Assembly (NCBI RefSeq): GCF_014207705.1
Contig: NZ_JACHIU010000001.1
Coordinates: 682,001 to 746,000 of the forward strand
Direction of reading: 5' to 3'
DNA length: 64,000 nt
Source of the DNA: Sphaerisporangium rubeum
Lineage (GTDB): Bacteria; Actinomycetota; Actinomycetes; Streptosporangiales; Streptosporangiaceae
Shown: piece after piece, positions 1 through 8,974 of the stretch
Position numbering within the stretch: the stretch's first letter is position 1
How the letters are laid out: every line of letters starts with the position of its first letter
Made by a program: the position numbers and the translations under genes
The notes under the pieces: generated by a model
Databases searched by the model: none
Seen by the model: only the letters and a program-made list of their open reading frames with translations
What the model was told of the DNA's origin: nothing

Positions 1-1312
1 TGGTGTCGAGCAGCCGCAGCTGCCGGTGCAGCAGCCCCTGCTTGCGCCGCGCCAGGTTGAGGAACACCTGGCTGACGCCTCTGCGCAGGTCGGCCTGCTC
101 CACGGCGGCCCGCACGGCGGTGCGCTGCACCGAGCCGAACGCCTCGGCGACGTCGTGCACCTCGGCGGAGTCGCCACCGGGGATCGGCGGGGCCTCGGCC
201 TCGACGTCGACCTCCTCACCCTTGCGCAGGCGGTCGACGACCCGCGGCAGGCGTACCCCGGCCAGCTCGCGCGCGGAGTTGCGCAGGTCGGCCAGCTCGC
301 GGATGAGGCGGCGGCCGAAGCGCACCGAGATGACGATGGACGCGACCACGGCGATCAGGCCGAGGCCGCCGGCGATGCCGATGCGCAGGAGGATGCCGGT
401 GGCGACGCTCAGCGCGCGGTCGGCCAGCGCGCCGGAGGCCTTGCTGCCGACCTGGTCGAGCATCGCGGACAGGTTGTCGGTGATGGCCTGCCAGCGGCTC
501 ACCGACGGAGGCAGCGGGCCGGTGGCCCTGGCCCGGTCGATGATGTCCTGCTCCATCGTGATGAAGCGTTTGAACGTCGGGGAGGCGAAGACCTCCTCGT
601 ACGGCTTGCGCAGGTCCGGTTCGAGCATCGCCATGCCCTTGGCGTACTGGAAGCGCCGGTTGGCCACCCACTCGGCGAACGCCTCGTACTCGGCGTCGGA
701 CAGGCCGTCGCGTGCGATGGCCGCGGTGACGAGCGCGTTCTCCCTGGCGATGATCTCGCGGGCCTGGCCCATGGACTGCATCGCGCCGGCCTGCTCGAAG
801 ATGGACAGGTCAGGGACCGAGACCATGCGGTCGTACAGGCGGAAGACGCCGTCCATGATCTGGTTGTACGCCTGGATGGTGGCGAGGCGCGTGGACTGGC
901 CGCTGTCCACGTTGGCCCGGATGCCGGGAAGCTGCTCCAGCTCGTTGAGCAGGGCCGTCGTCGCGTCCCGTGTGGCGTCGTTCGAGGCGCTGCGCGTGTC
1001 GCCGGACAACGCGGCGGCGCGGAACTTGGCGAGGGAGGCGTCGGTGGCGCGGCGCTGGGCCGCCATGCGGTCCTGCTGCTGCGGCGCGGACCCGGACGCG
1101 GTGGCGGAGACGGAACGTTCGGCCTGAACCTGGAGCCCCAGGTCCGTGGAAGTGAGTCCGAGGCTCTGGTAGATGGTGTTGGCCCGCATCAGCGACAGGC
1201 CGTCCCCGACGGTCAGATTGAGGACGAAGCCCCATAGCGCGCTTAACGAAAGCAGTGGTAGGAGCAGCAATGAAAAGATCTTGAAGCGGATCGACCGCTT
1301 TCCAGAACTCAT
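1..1312 (-). CDS. NIT-domain sensor histidine kinase, C-terminus cut by window edge
   Basis: The reading frame is open from an ATG at 1312 to the window edge, giving 437 codons of the N-terminal part. It begins with a basic stretch and a membrane segment (about residues 10-32). A long helical extracytoplasmic region of about 260 residues follows, resembling the nitrate/nitrite-sensing (NIT) fold. A second membrane segment lies near residues 310-330, and a HAMP-like linker leads into a helical region containing RRGVSQVFLNLARR. That segment is typical of actinomycete conservon (CvnA-type) kinases, just ahead of the ATPase domain. The ATPase domain itself would lie outside the window. In known conservons the kinase is followed by a roadblock protein, a DUF742 protein and a GTPase; whether that holds here cannot be seen. 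The NIT assignment is from overall pattern, not a search. Confidence 0.8.
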   Translation of the reverse strand, partial: MSSGKRSIRFKIFSLLLLPLLSLSALWGFVLNLTVGDGLSLMRANTIYQSLGLTSTDLGLQVQAERSVSATASGSAPQQQDRMAAQRRATDASLAKFRAAALSGDTRSASNDATRDATTALLNELEQLPGIRANVDSGQSTRLATIQAYNQIMDGVFRLYDRMVSVPDLSIFEQAGAMQSMGQAREIIARENALVTAAIARDGLSDAEYEAFAEWVANRRFQYAKGMAMLEPDLRKPYEEVFASPTFKRFITMEQDIIDRARATGPLPPSVSRWQAITDNLSAMLDQVGSKASGALADRALSVATGILLRIGIAGGLGLIAVVASIVISVRFGRRLIRELADLRNSARELAGVRLPRVVDRLRKGEEVDVEAEAPPIPGGDSAEVHDVAEAFGSVQRTAVRAAVEQADLRRGVSQVFLNLARRKQGLLHRQLRLLDT

Positions 1313-1420
1313 GGTGACTCCTGCGCGCCGGGAGGATCTTGCCGCATTTGGGGGGAATGCACCTCCGGAAGATCGCTCAGAAGGCTAGCACCGATAAGGT
1401 TCCGGCGTACTGGAGGACGA

Positions 1421-2257
1421 ATGATTACTGTAATAACAGGCGCCACAGCCGGCATCGGCGCGGCAGCCGCCGAAGGTATCGCACGCGCGGGTCACGACGT
1501 CGTCCTGGTCGGTCGTTCCCGCGCCAGACTTGACTCCGTCGCCGCCAGGATCGAGACGCTCACCGGCCGCCGGCCGGACGCGCACGCCGCGGACTTCGCG
1601 TCGTTCGACGAGGTCAGAGCGCTGGCCGCCACGTTGCTCGGCACCTACGAACGCATCGACGTGCTCGCCAACAACGCGGGGGTCATGACGCCGCGGCGTG
1701 AGACCACCGTGGACGGTCACGAGCTGATGATGCAGGTCAACCACCTGTCCGGTTTCCTGCTCACCCACCTGCTGCGCGAGCGCGTCACCGAGTCGGCCGG
1801 CCGCGTGGTGACCACCAGCTCGAGGGCCGCCAAGAGCGGCAAGCTGGACCCCACCGACCTCGACCGCAAGTCCCGCAGATGGTTCGGGTGGTTGCAGTAC
1901 GGCGACACCAAGCAGGCCAACGCGCTGTTCACCGGCGAGCTGGCCAGGCGCGGCGTGACGGCCACCTGCTTCCACCCCGGCGTCATCAAGACCGGGTTCG
2001 CCGCCGGCACCACACTGATGAAGATCTACGGGCTCATCCCCGGCTACTTCAAGACACCGGAACAAGGCGCGGCCAATCTGGTCCGCCTGGCGACCACGGC
2101 CGACGGCGCCGACCACTCCGGCCGCTACTTCGACGACGACGGCAGGCCGGCCGCCGTCCCCGCCAAGATGGAGGACCCCGCACTCGCCGCGGCCCTGTGG
2201 ACCGCGAGCCTCGCCGCGACCGGCCTTCCCCCCGAGACCCCGGAGACCCCCGCCTGA
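1421..2257 (+). CDS. Short-chain dehydrogenase/reductase
   Basis: A 278-residue classical SDR oxidoreductase. The cofactor motif TGATAGIG begins at residue 6, NNAG is at 84-87, the active-site serine is at 133 or 134, and YGDTK supplies Tyr160 and Lys164. The arrangement of NNAGVM, a long insert after the serine and the late Tyr-Lys pair resembles the retinol-dehydrogenase/WW-domain-oxidoreductase type SDRs. The substrate cannot be inferred. The ATG is preceded by a strong GGAGGACGA ribosome site. It is divergent from the NIT kinase, with about 108 bases between starts, so the two may share a promoter region. The next gene follows after about 130 bases on the same strand and is probably separate. 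Confidence 0.9.
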   Translation: MITVITGATAGIGAAAAEGIARAGHDVVLVGRSRARLDSVAARIETLTGRRPDAHAADFASFDEVRALAATLLGTYERIDVLANNAGVMTPRRETTVDGHELMMQVNHLSGFLLTHLLRERVTESAGRVVTTSSRAAKSGKLDPTDLDRKSRRWFGWLQYGDTKQANALFTGELARRGVTATCFHPGVIKTGFAAGTTLMKIYGLIPGYFKTPEQGAANLVRLATTADGADHSGRYFDDDGRPAAVPAKMEDPALAAALWTASLAATGLPPETPETPA

Positions 2258-2306
2258 CGCGACGGCCCGGTCCGTGCGGCGCCTGACCCGCCGCCACCGG
2301 AGGAAT

Positions 2307-2324
2307 CCCGCGGCCCGTCGCGGG
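2307..2324 (+). terminator. Short GC hairpin after the SDR gene
   Basis: Perfect 6-bp arms CCCGCG and CGCGGG enclose a 6-base loop, about 50 bases past the SDR stop codon. There is no T-run, so this is only a possible terminator. Confidence 0.3.
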
Positions 2325-2390
2325 CTGTTCGCCGGCACGCCACCCGGCGTTCGCCTGGTCCGCGATCGGCGGCACTAGGGTCCGGGGCTC

Positions 2391-3455
2391 ATGACCACCT
2401 CCGAGGCCGTGCCCGCCGTGACCCCCGCGCACGCCGCCCCGGCCGAGCAGCGCCGGTCCCGTGAGCGCGATCCGTTCCTGGACAACGCCAAGTACCTCGC
2501 CATCGTCCTGGTCGTCACCGGACATCTCATCGAGGACCTCAGGGACGTCCCCGAGGCGCACGCCGTCTACTTCTTCCTCTACACGTTCCACATGCCGCTG
2601 TTCATCGCGCTCAGCGGCCACCTGTCGCGGAACTTCACGTTCTCCGCCGGCAAGGCGCGCAAGCTCATCAGCGGGCTCGCCGTGCCGTACGTCGTCTTCG
2701 AGGTGGCGTACTCGCTGCCGCGGTACTTCCTGTACGGCAAGCTCGACATCAGCCTGCTCGACCCGTATTACCTGACGTGGTTCCTGATGTCGCTGTTCCT
2801 GTGGCGGTTGTCGACGCCGGTGTGGCTGCAGCTCAGGTGGCCGCTCGCCGTCGCCGTCGGCCTGTCGCTGCTGTCCGGCACGAGCGAGCTGCCGGACGAG
2901 CTGTCGATGAACCGCACCCTCGGCCTGCTGCCGTTCTACGTGCTCGGCCTGATGACGACCCCCGCGCACCTGGACCTGCTCAAGCGGCCCGCCGTGCGCG
3001 TGGCGGGTGCCGTCGTGCTCGTCGCGGGGCTCGCGCTGGCGTTCGCGCTGCACACCGACGTCGCGACCGAATGGATCCGCTGGCGGCACAGCAACGCGCG
3101 CATCGGCGTGGGGGACCTCACCGGCAGCGCGGCACGGCTCGCCATGCTGACGGCAGGCGCGGTGCTCCTCGCCGCGTTCCTCGCGGTCACCCCGTCACGC
3201 CGCACGTGGTTCACCGGCCTCGGCGCGGCCACCATGTACGCCTACCTGCTGCACGGGTTCTTCGTGAAGGTCTTCGACGTGTACGCCAAGGAGATGAGCA
3301 CCCACGCGGGCGTGGTGATCGCCGTCCTGCTCGGTGTGGCCGTCGCCACCCTGCTGTGCACGCCGCCGGTGCGCCGCCTCACCCACTGGGCCGTCGAACC
3401 CGACACCTCGTGGGCCTTCACGGCGCTGCGCAGGCCCGTGCGGCCGAGATCCTGA
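2391..3455 (+). CDS. Membrane acyltransferase (acyltransferase-3 / fucose-4-O-acetylase type)
   Basis: A 354-residue integral membrane protein with about ten hydrophobic segments. The N-terminal signature RDPFLDNAKYLAIVLVVTGH, with the conserved His at residue 45, and FHMPLFIALSGHL are the hallmarks of the acyltransferase-3 superfamily. These enzymes move an acetyl or other acyl group across the membrane onto sugars, lipids or secondary metabolites. The fucose-4-O-acetylase-like subgroup fits best by length and by the LDNAKY start. The acceptor is unknown. The gene converges on the flavoprotein gene downstream with only two bases between stop codons, and I see no terminator there. Confidence 0.85.
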   Translation: MTTSEAVPAVTPAHAAPAEQRRSRERDPFLDNAKYLAIVLVVTGHLIEDLRDVPEAHAVYFFLYTFHMPLFIALSGHLSRNFTFSAGKARKLISGLAVPYVVFEVAYSLPRYFLYGKLDISLLDPYYLTWFLMSLFLWRLSTPVWLQLRWPLAVAVGLSLLSGTSELPDELSMNRTLGLLPFYVLGLMTTPAHLDLLKRPAVRVAGAVVLVAGLALAFALHTDVATEWIRWRHSNARIGVGDLTGSAARLAMLTAGAVLLAAFLAVTPSRRTWFTGLGAATMYAYLLHGFFVKVFDVYAKEMSTHAGVVIAVLLGVAVATLLCTPPVRRLTHWAVEPDTSWAFTALRRPVRPRS

Positions 3456-3457
3456 AA

Positions 3458-5431
3458 TTACCTCACGTTCTCCAGGTCGCGCACGGCGCGGCAGGCGGCG
3501 CTGACGGCCGCGTCCGCGTCACCGCCGGGTACGGCGTCCGAGCCCGCCATGGCGACCCGGCCGAACCGGCGCCGCGCGGTGTGCGCGGGGGTGGGGCCGC
3601 CGGGATGGAAGGCGTCCCAGGGCCGCGTGTAGGCGCACCAGTGGCCGTGGCCCCAGCGGTTGACGGTCAGGCCCTCGATGTCGCGCGCCGGGTCGAAGCC
3701 CCACGGGCCGAGCAGCCGGCCGAGCTGCTCGCGCACGCCGAACTCCAGCGCCGCGTACGGCGTCCCCGCGAGGGCCCGCCGGCCCGCCGCGGCGGCGTCC
3801 CCCGGCGCGGTGCCGGGGGTGGCCGGCGTGTGCACCAGGTGCGCGGTGACGGGCTCGTCCGGACCGGCGGGACAGCGGTAGCCGCCGGTGCTCACCGGCG
3901 GCGCCAGCTCGGCGCTCACCCAGTACGCGCCGGTGAACCGCACCCGGTGCACGCCGGCGTCGCGCCAGGCCCGCCAGTGCCGCAGCTGGGCCGTCGCGTG
4001 CACCACCGGCAGGCGCACGGCCCGGCGCATCGCCTCCTTCTGCTCGGCCGGCAGTTCGTCCACGACGTACGGGATGACGCCGTGCCAGCACGCCATGATC
4101 ACGCCGTCGGCCCGCACCGTGCGCACCCGCGCGCCGTCGAAGTACCCCACCGTCGCGCCGCGCGCCGACTCCGGCGGCCCGTCGTTGCGCACCAGCACGA
4201 CCGGGCTCGACAGGCGCACCCGCACCCGGTTGCCGGGCCGGTCGAGCGCCGCGTTGTCGAACGCCGTGGTGGTGACGTGCTCCGCCGACGCGTCCGCGGC
4301 GTACCCCGGCACCATGCGCGCGGTCATCATCCGCACGAGCGCCTGGTTGCCTTCGGGGAAGCAGTACGCGTCGGCCTGACCCGCGGCCCGGCCCGCCGCC
4401 ACGCGCGGCGAGTTGTACGGCGACCGCTCCGGCGTGAGGCGCAGCCCCGCGAAACCCGGGTAGGCGAACGGGCCGGACAGGGCCCAGGCGTCCAGCGCGC
4501 CGAGCGCGTCGGCGCCGTAGGCCCAGGTGGCGCTCGGCATGGTCTGGCAGAACCGCACCACGTCGGGGTGCGCGCGGCACACGTCCCGCAGGAAACCCTG
4601 GTAGGTCAGACCGGCGAGCAGCCGCTTCTTGTGGTCGTCCGGCAGTCCGGGGAACCAGTCCGGCGGGTCGTCGAACAGCATGACGAGGTCCTGCCTGGCC
4701 CGCTCGGCGACCGGCAGTTCCGCCACCCACTCGGCGGCCGGCCGGGAGCGCGGCACCACCAGCCGGTCGGCGCCGAAGGTCTCCCTGTCGCAGAACACGG
4801 CCTCATGCATGCCGAGCCGCGCGTACAGGCCGGTGTCACAGCCGCGTCCCGGCACCACACCGAGGTCGTCGAGCAGTTCGCGGCCCTCGGGGGACCACGC
4901 CTGCGGGCCGTACAGCGCGCCTGAGCCGCCGTGCGCGACGAGCGGCCCCGCACGGCCCGCGGGGTGGAACTCGTTGCGGCGGGCCTGGCCGCCGATGTCG
5001 TCGTGGTTCTCCAATACGAGCACTCGCGCGCCTGGGTGGCGCCTGGTCCAGGTGTAGGCGGCGGTGACGCCGCTGATGCCGGCGCCGACCACGACCAGGT
5101 CGTAGTGCTCGCCGGTGGCCTCAGGCGTACCGGCGTGCCGCCAGAACCGGCCGTCGCGCAGCGCGTGCGGCACCGCGACGGCGTCCGGGGTGTCGCCGCG
5201 CAGGCCCTGCGCGCGCGCCGGGTGCCGCCGCTCCTGGCGCGCGGCGGCATGCCTGGCGCGCGGCACCGTCCTCGCGTGCGCCGCCGGAACCGTGGCGGAC
5301 GGGACGGCGGCGCAGGTGACGGCGGTCGCCACCCCGTCGAGGAAGTCCCGCCGGCTGATCGGCCGGTCCATCCCGAGCTCGTGGGCCCGCCTTCCCGGAA
5401 GATCATCGCCAAGCGGGAAATGAGCCGTCAT
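3458..5431 (-). CDS. Exported FAD-dependent amine oxidoreductase, spermidine-dehydrogenase-like
   Basis: A 657-residue flavoprotein. SRRDFLDG at residues 26-33 followed by an alanine-rich stretch is a twin-arginine export signal, so the folded flavoprotein probably acts outside the membrane. The dinucleotide-binding motif GAGISG is at 116-121, after a VVVG strand, with the acidic end of the second strand (VLENHDDIGGQ) near 140. The overall plan (Tat signal, N-terminal extension with HALRDGRFW, NAD(P)-binding Rossmann fold, NRWGHGHW near the C-terminus) resembles bacterial spermidine dehydrogenases that oxidise polyamines. The exact amine is inference. The ATG at 5431 has GAGGTGA upstream; a second ATG at 5371 would still keep the signal peptide. 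Confidence 0.8.
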   Translation of the reverse strand: MTAHFPLGDDLPGRRAHELGMDRPISRRDFLDGVATAVTCAAVPSATVPAAHARTVPRARHAAARQERRHPARAQGLRGDTPDAVAVPHALRDGRFWRHAGTPEATGEHYDLVVVGAGISGVTAAYTWTRRHPGARVLVLENHDDIGGQARRNEFHPAGRAGPLVAHGGSGALYGPQAWSPEGRELLDDLGVVPGRGCDTGLYARLGMHEAVFCDRETFGADRLVVPRSRPAAEWVAELPVAERARQDLVMLFDDPPDWFPGLPDDHKKRLLAGLTYQGFLRDVCRAHPDVVRFCQTMPSATWAYGADALGALDAWALSGPFAYPGFAGLRLTPERSPYNSPRVAAGRAAGQADAYCFPEGNQALVRMMTARMVPGYAADASAEHVTTTAFDNAALDRPGNRVRVRLSSPVVLVRNDGPPESARGATVGYFDGARVRTVRADGVIMACWHGVIPYVVDELPAEQKEAMRRAVRLPVVHATAQLRHWRAWRDAGVHRVRFTGAYWVSAELAPPVSTGGYRCPAGPDEPVTAHLVHTPATPGTAPGDAAAAGRRALAGTPYAALEFGVREQLGRLLGPWGFDPARDIEGLTVNRWGHGHWCAYTRPWDAFHPGGPTPAHTARRRFGRVAMAGSDAVPGGDADAAVSAACRAVRDLENVR

Positions 5432-5729
5432 TCCACGATCATCACCTCGGGCCGGAAAACGGAAAGTCGCGGAGCGCGGCGGCGGGAAGAACTCTTTCTC
5501 CGTTTATTGCACCCCCTGTACGGGGCGATGTTCGCGATTTGTGATATTTGTCGGCCGATGGAGGGAACGCGGGGGTTCGCTGGGCCGTTGGGCGAGGTGA
5601 AGGCAGTGCGCGCGGGTGGCCCGAGCAACGGGGATGGGGCCGCCGGCTCTGTTCACCGTGCTGATGAAACGGGACGAACGGAGTAATGTCGCGTGCGGTG
5701 AATGCGTTCGACGACGGGGTGACACACGG

Positions 5730-5930
5730 GTGGTCGGCAGACAGGGCAGGGTGACCGGCAGAATCGGGCCGGGCCTTGTGGGTGAGGTGATGGTGCCGAT
5801 ACGCGGGGGCGTGGAGGCCTTCTACGCACACCCGGCGATCCCTGAAGAGGAGATCCCACCGGGAGCGATCGTCGTCGTCGTCGAGTACTCGCCGCCGCGG
5901 ACGATCTACGTGGCCCGCGCCATCGTCTGA
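5730..5930 (+). CDS. Short NfeD-like OB-fold protein
   Basis: A 66-residue protein from a GTG start; the frame stays open upstream to about 5616, so the start is uncertain. The sequence GRQGRVTGRIGPGLVGEV, an IPPGAIVVVVEY strand and an ending in RTIYVARAIV match the pattern of the NfeD C-terminal beta-barrel (GxxG, then GxxVxVV). It has no protease or membrane domain of full-length NfeD. It sits 36 bases before a flotillin gene on the same strand. NfeD-type proteins and SPFH proteins are well-known genomic partners, which supports the call and suggests the two act together at the membrane. About 300 bases upstream, to 5432, hold no gene; only a small CCCC/GGGG hairpin near 5512 is visible. 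Confidence 0.65.
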   Translation: MVGRQGRVTGRIGPGLVGEVMVPIRGGVEAFYAHPAIPEEEIPPGAIVVVVEYSPPRTIYVARAIV

Positions 5931-5966
5931 CTTCTCCCACCCCCTTTAGCGTGACCGGAGGTCCCC

Positions 5967-7490
5967 ATGACCACCACCGAGCTGGCCTTCTGGGCCGGCG
6001 GTGTCGTCGTCCTGCTGCTGATCGTCATCTTTCTCTTCAAGGCCGTGTGGCGCGTCGCCGAGCCGAACGAAGCGCTGATCATCTCCGGGCTCGCGGCCCG
6101 CGGCAAGAACGAACTGGCCGAGAGCCTCGGCTTCAAGATCGTGACCGGTAAGGGCACCGCCGTGCTCCCCGGGTTCCAGACGGCGCGGCGGCTGCGGCTG
6201 GACAGCCGCGCCACCAACCTCCAAGTGAACTGCGTGACACAGCAGGGCATCCCGGTGCAGGTCCGCGGCGTGATCATCTACAAGGTCGGCGACGACTTCA
6301 CCTCGATCGCCAACGCGGCCCGCCGGTTCCTCGACCAGCAGGACAGCATGAGCGGCGCCATCCACGAGCTGTTCACCGGTCACCTGCGCTCCATCATCGG
6401 CAACCTCACCGTCGAGGACCTCATCCTGAACCGCGAGCGGCTCACCGGTGAGACCCGCAGCAGCGCCGCCGACGAGATGAGCAAGCTCGGCCTGGTGGTC
6501 GACTCCCTGCAGATCCAGGAGATCGACGACGAGACCGGCTACATCACCAACCTCGGCAAGCCGCACGCCGCGCGCATCGCCGCCTCGGCCCGCATCGCCG
6601 AGGCCCAGCGCGACCAGGAGGCCACCGAGGCCGAGCAGGCCGCCGCCGCCAAGAAGGCCGCCGCCGTCCGCGAGTCCCAGATCCAGCAGGCCGGCTACCA
6701 GGCCGAGATCGACCAGGCCGCCGCCAAGGCCCGCCAGGCCGGCCCTCTGTCCGAGGCCACCGCGAGGCAGGAGGTCGTCGTCCAGGAGACCAGGGCCGCC
6801 GAGCTGGAGGCCAACCTGTCGGAGCAGCGCCTCCAGTCCCAGGTCCGCAAGCCCGCCGACGCCAGAGCGTACGAGACCGTCACCCTGTCGCAGGCCGAGC
6901 GGGACGCGCGCATCGCACAGGCCGAAGCCGAGGCCCGCGAGACCGAGCTGCGCGCCGTGGCCCAGGCGTCCCAGGTGAAGCAGGCCGCCGCCGCCGACGC
7001 CGAGTCGGTGCGCCTGCGCGCCGAGGCCGCCGCCGGCGCCGCACGCGCCACCGGTGAAGGCGAGGCCGCCGCCAACAAGGCCCGCGCACTGGCCGACGCC
7101 GAAGGCGCCAAGGCCAAGGGCCTCGCCGAAGCCGAAGCCGCACGCGCACGCGGCCTGGCGGAAGCCGAAGCCGCGAAGGCCAGAGGCCTCGCCGAGGCCG
7201 AGGCCATCCAGGCCCGCGCGCAGGCCCTGGCCCAGAACCAGGAAGCCGTCATCGCACAGCAGCTCGCCGAGAACTGGCCCCAGATCGTCGAAGCCGGCGC
7301 CAAGGCCCTCGGCAACGTCGACCACATGGTCGTCCTGAACGGCGCGCAAGGCGTCGAGGAACTCCTCGCCAAGGCCCTCACCCTCGGCGGCACCGGCCTC
7401 GGCCTCGCGCGTTCCCTCTTCGCCAACGCCACCCCGGCGAGCCTCAACGGCACAGAACCCCCCGCCAAGCACCCCGCCGACACGGTCTGA
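5967..7490 (+). CDS. Flotillin-like SPFH/Band-7 membrane scaffold protein
   Basis: A 507-residue protein with one N-terminal membrane segment (about residues 8-28), an SPFH/Band-7 domain (about 30-200), and a long Ala/Glu/Lys-rich coiled coil (about 200-440) built from repeats such as AEAEAARARGLAEAEAAKARG. It ends in a short globular tail. This is the layout of flotillin/YqiK proteins, which form oligomeric membrane microdomains. The coiled-coil DNA is internally repetitive, which is why long antisense frames appear there. It is probably transcribed with the small NfeD-like gene just upstream. The ATG is preceded by CCGGAGG. What cargo it organises cannot be told. Confidence 0.9.
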   Translation: MTTTELAFWAGGVVVLLLIVIFLFKAVWRVAEPNEALIISGLAARGKNELAESLGFKIVTGKGTAVLPGFQTARRLRLDSRATNLQVNCVTQQGIPVQVRGVIIYKVGDDFTSIANAARRFLDQQDSMSGAIHELFTGHLRSIIGNLTVEDLILNRERLTGETRSSAADEMSKLGLVVDSLQIQEIDDETGYITNLGKPHAARIAASARIAEAQRDQEATEAEQAAAAKKAAAVRESQIQQAGYQAEIDQAAAKARQAGPLSEATARQEVVVQETRAAELEANLSEQRLQSQVRKPADARAYETVTLSQAERDARIAQAEAEARETELRAVAQASQVKQAAAADAESVRLRAEAAAGAARATGEGEAAANKARALADAEGAKAKGLAEAEAARARGLAEAEAAKARGLAEAEAIQARAQALAQNQEAVIAQQLAENWPQIVEAGAKALGNVDHMVVLNGAQGVEELLAKALTLGGTGLGLARSLFANATPASLNGTEPPAKHPADTV

Positions 7491-7518
7491 CCTGCCGCTT
7501 GAGCCCTTTTGCTCCACC

Positions 7519-7560
7519 GGGCCCGGTACGGACGCGCGAGCCGCCGTCCGTACCGGGCCC
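7519..7560 (+). terminator. Strong perfect hairpin after flotillin
   Basis: Two perfect 16-bp arms, GGGCCCGGTACGGACG (7519-7534) and its complement (7545-7560), enclose a 10-base loop, 28 bases after the flotillin stop. No T-run follows. Best read as a terminator separating the flotillin from the next gene; it could also be a regulatory or RNA-stabilising hairpin. Confidence 0.7.
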
Positions 7561-7605
7561 ACCCTTGTGCGGACCCCTCGCGGCGGCACTCCTAAAGTGA
7601 GGAGC

Positions 7606-8094
7606 ATGAGCACTGCGACGACAGGAGAAGTGGCGGAGACGGCGCGGGTCAAGCTGGACAGGGCCACGCCGGAGATCTACAAGGCGATGCGTCAGCTGAA
7701 CGCCGCCGTCGAGACCAGCGGCCTCGAACACTCGCTGCTGGAACTGGTGAAGACCCGCGCCTCCCAGATCAACGGCTGCGCCTTCTGCCTGGACATGCAC
7801 ACCATCGACGCCAGAGCCGCCGGCGAGACCGAGCAACGCCTGTACACCCTGCCGGCCTGGCGCGAGACCCCGTTCTTCACCCCCAGGGAACGCGCCGCAC
7901 TGGAGGTCACCGAGGCCGTCACCCTGATCGCGAACGGCGGCCTCCCCGACGACGTCTACGCACGCGCCACCGAACACTTCACCGAGGACGAACTGGCCAA
8001 ACTGCTGTGGGCCGTGACCGTCATCAACGCGTGGAACCGCATAGCCGTCTCCACCCGCATGGAGCCGGGTCACTACACCGCGCGCCACCGATGA
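7606..8094 (+). CDS. AhpD-like carboxymuconolactone-decarboxylase-family protein
   Basis: A 162-residue protein of the AhpD/CMD fold. The redox motif CAFC (Cys58, Cys61) followed by His65, inside LELVKTRASQINGCAFC, is the diagnostic alkylhydroperoxidase signature. WAVTVINAWNRIAVS near the C-terminus is the second conserved block. Such proteins usually act as thiol-dependent peroxidases. I chose the ATG at 7606, preceded by GAGG, over the in-frame upstream codon at 7567, which lies just after the terminator hairpin. The stop overlaps the ATG of the next gene (ATGA), so the two are translationally coupled. Confidence 0.9.
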   Translation: MSTATTGEVAETARVKLDRATPEIYKAMRQLNAAVETSGLEHSLLELVKTRASQINGCAFCLDMHTIDARAAGETEQRLYTLPAWRETPFFTPRERAALEVTEAVTLIANGGLPDDVYARATEHFTEDELAKLLWAVTVINAWNRIAVSTRMEPGHYTARHR

Positions 8095-8876
8095 GCACGC
8101 CGAACGGCGGCGCCGCCACGCGGCTGCGATCCCTGCACGTCCCGGGCCACCCCCTGGTCCTCCCCAACGCCTGGGACGCCGCCTCCGCACGCGCCGTGGT
8201 CGCGGCCGGCTTCCCCGTGGTCGCCACGGGAAGCGCGGCCGTGGCGCGGGCCCTCGGCTACGACGACGGCGAGAACACCCCGGTCGCCGAGATGCTCGCC
8301 GCCGTCGCCAGGATCACCCGCGCCGTCCCCGTCCCGGTCACCGCCGACATGGAACGCGGCTACGGCCTCCCTCCCGCCGAACTGGCCGAACGGGTCGCGG
8401 AGGCCGGAGCCGTAGGCGTCAACCTGGAGGACTCCGACCCCCGCACCGGCGAACTGATCGACCCCACCAAGCAGGAAGACTTCCTCGCGGCCGTCCGCGC
8501 CGCCGACCCCACTCTGGTCATCAACGCACGCGCCGACACCTTCATCCACGGCACCGGCACCCCCGAAGCCCGCCTCGCCGAAGCGGTGGACCGCGGCCGC
8601 CGCTACATCAGAGCCGGCGCCGACTGCGTCTACCCGATCCTTGCCACCGACCCCACCGCCATCGCGACCCTGGTCACCGAGATCGCCGCACCCGTCAACG
8701 TCTACCTGGCCCAAGGCATGCCGACCATCCCCGACCTCGCCACCCTCGGCGTAGCCCGCATCAGCTTCGGCGGCAGCCTCCACACCGCCACCCAGACCTA
8801 CTTGACCAGCCTGCTCACCGCCATCGCCTCGAACGGAGCGCCAGACGGCTGGAGTCGTCGCGACAAGCAGGAGTAG
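8091..8876 (+). CDS. Isocitrate lyase / PEP phosphonomutase family enzyme
   Basis: A 261-residue TIM-barrel protein. LPNAWDAASARAVVAAGF, TADMERGYG and GVNLEDS are the conserved blocks of the small isocitrate-lyase/PEP-mutase family (carboxyPEP mutase, methylisocitrate-lyase-like and oxaloacetate-hydrolase-like enzymes). The Asp/Glu-rich metal-site blocks are present. The reaction within the family cannot be assigned from sequence alone. The ATG overlaps the stop of the AhpD-like gene by four bases, so the pair is one transcriptional unit. It converges on the M78-protease operon. Confidence 0.85.
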   Translation: MSTPNGGAATRLRSLHVPGHPLVLPNAWDAASARAVVAAGFPVVATGSAAVARALGYDDGENTPVAEMLAAVARITRAVPVPVTADMERGYGLPPAELAERVAEAGAVGVNLEDSDPRTGELIDPTKQEDFLAAVRAADPTLVINARADTFIHGTGTPEARLAEAVDRGRRYIRAGADCVYPILATDPTAIATLVTEIAAPVNVYLAQGMPTIPDLATLGVARISFGGSLHTATQTYLTSLLTAIASNGAPDGWSRRDKQE

Positions 8877-8974
8877 CCGCGAGTGGCTCCCTGTCGCGCT
8901 CGAAAACAGTGCAACCGGCAGGCGATCAGGACAGCTCAGACAGGACCTGCTCCAGGCGAGGGGAGATCGACGCG

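Noticed and set aside
2777-4924. 715-codon open frame on the plus strand
   Set aside because: Antisense or out-of-frame to the acyltransferase and the flavoprotein genes; composition is Arg/Pro/Ala-rich shadow sequence.
5946-7667. 573-codon Gly/Leu-rich open frame on the minus strand
   Set aside because: Antisense to the repetitive coiled-coil DNA of the flotillin gene.
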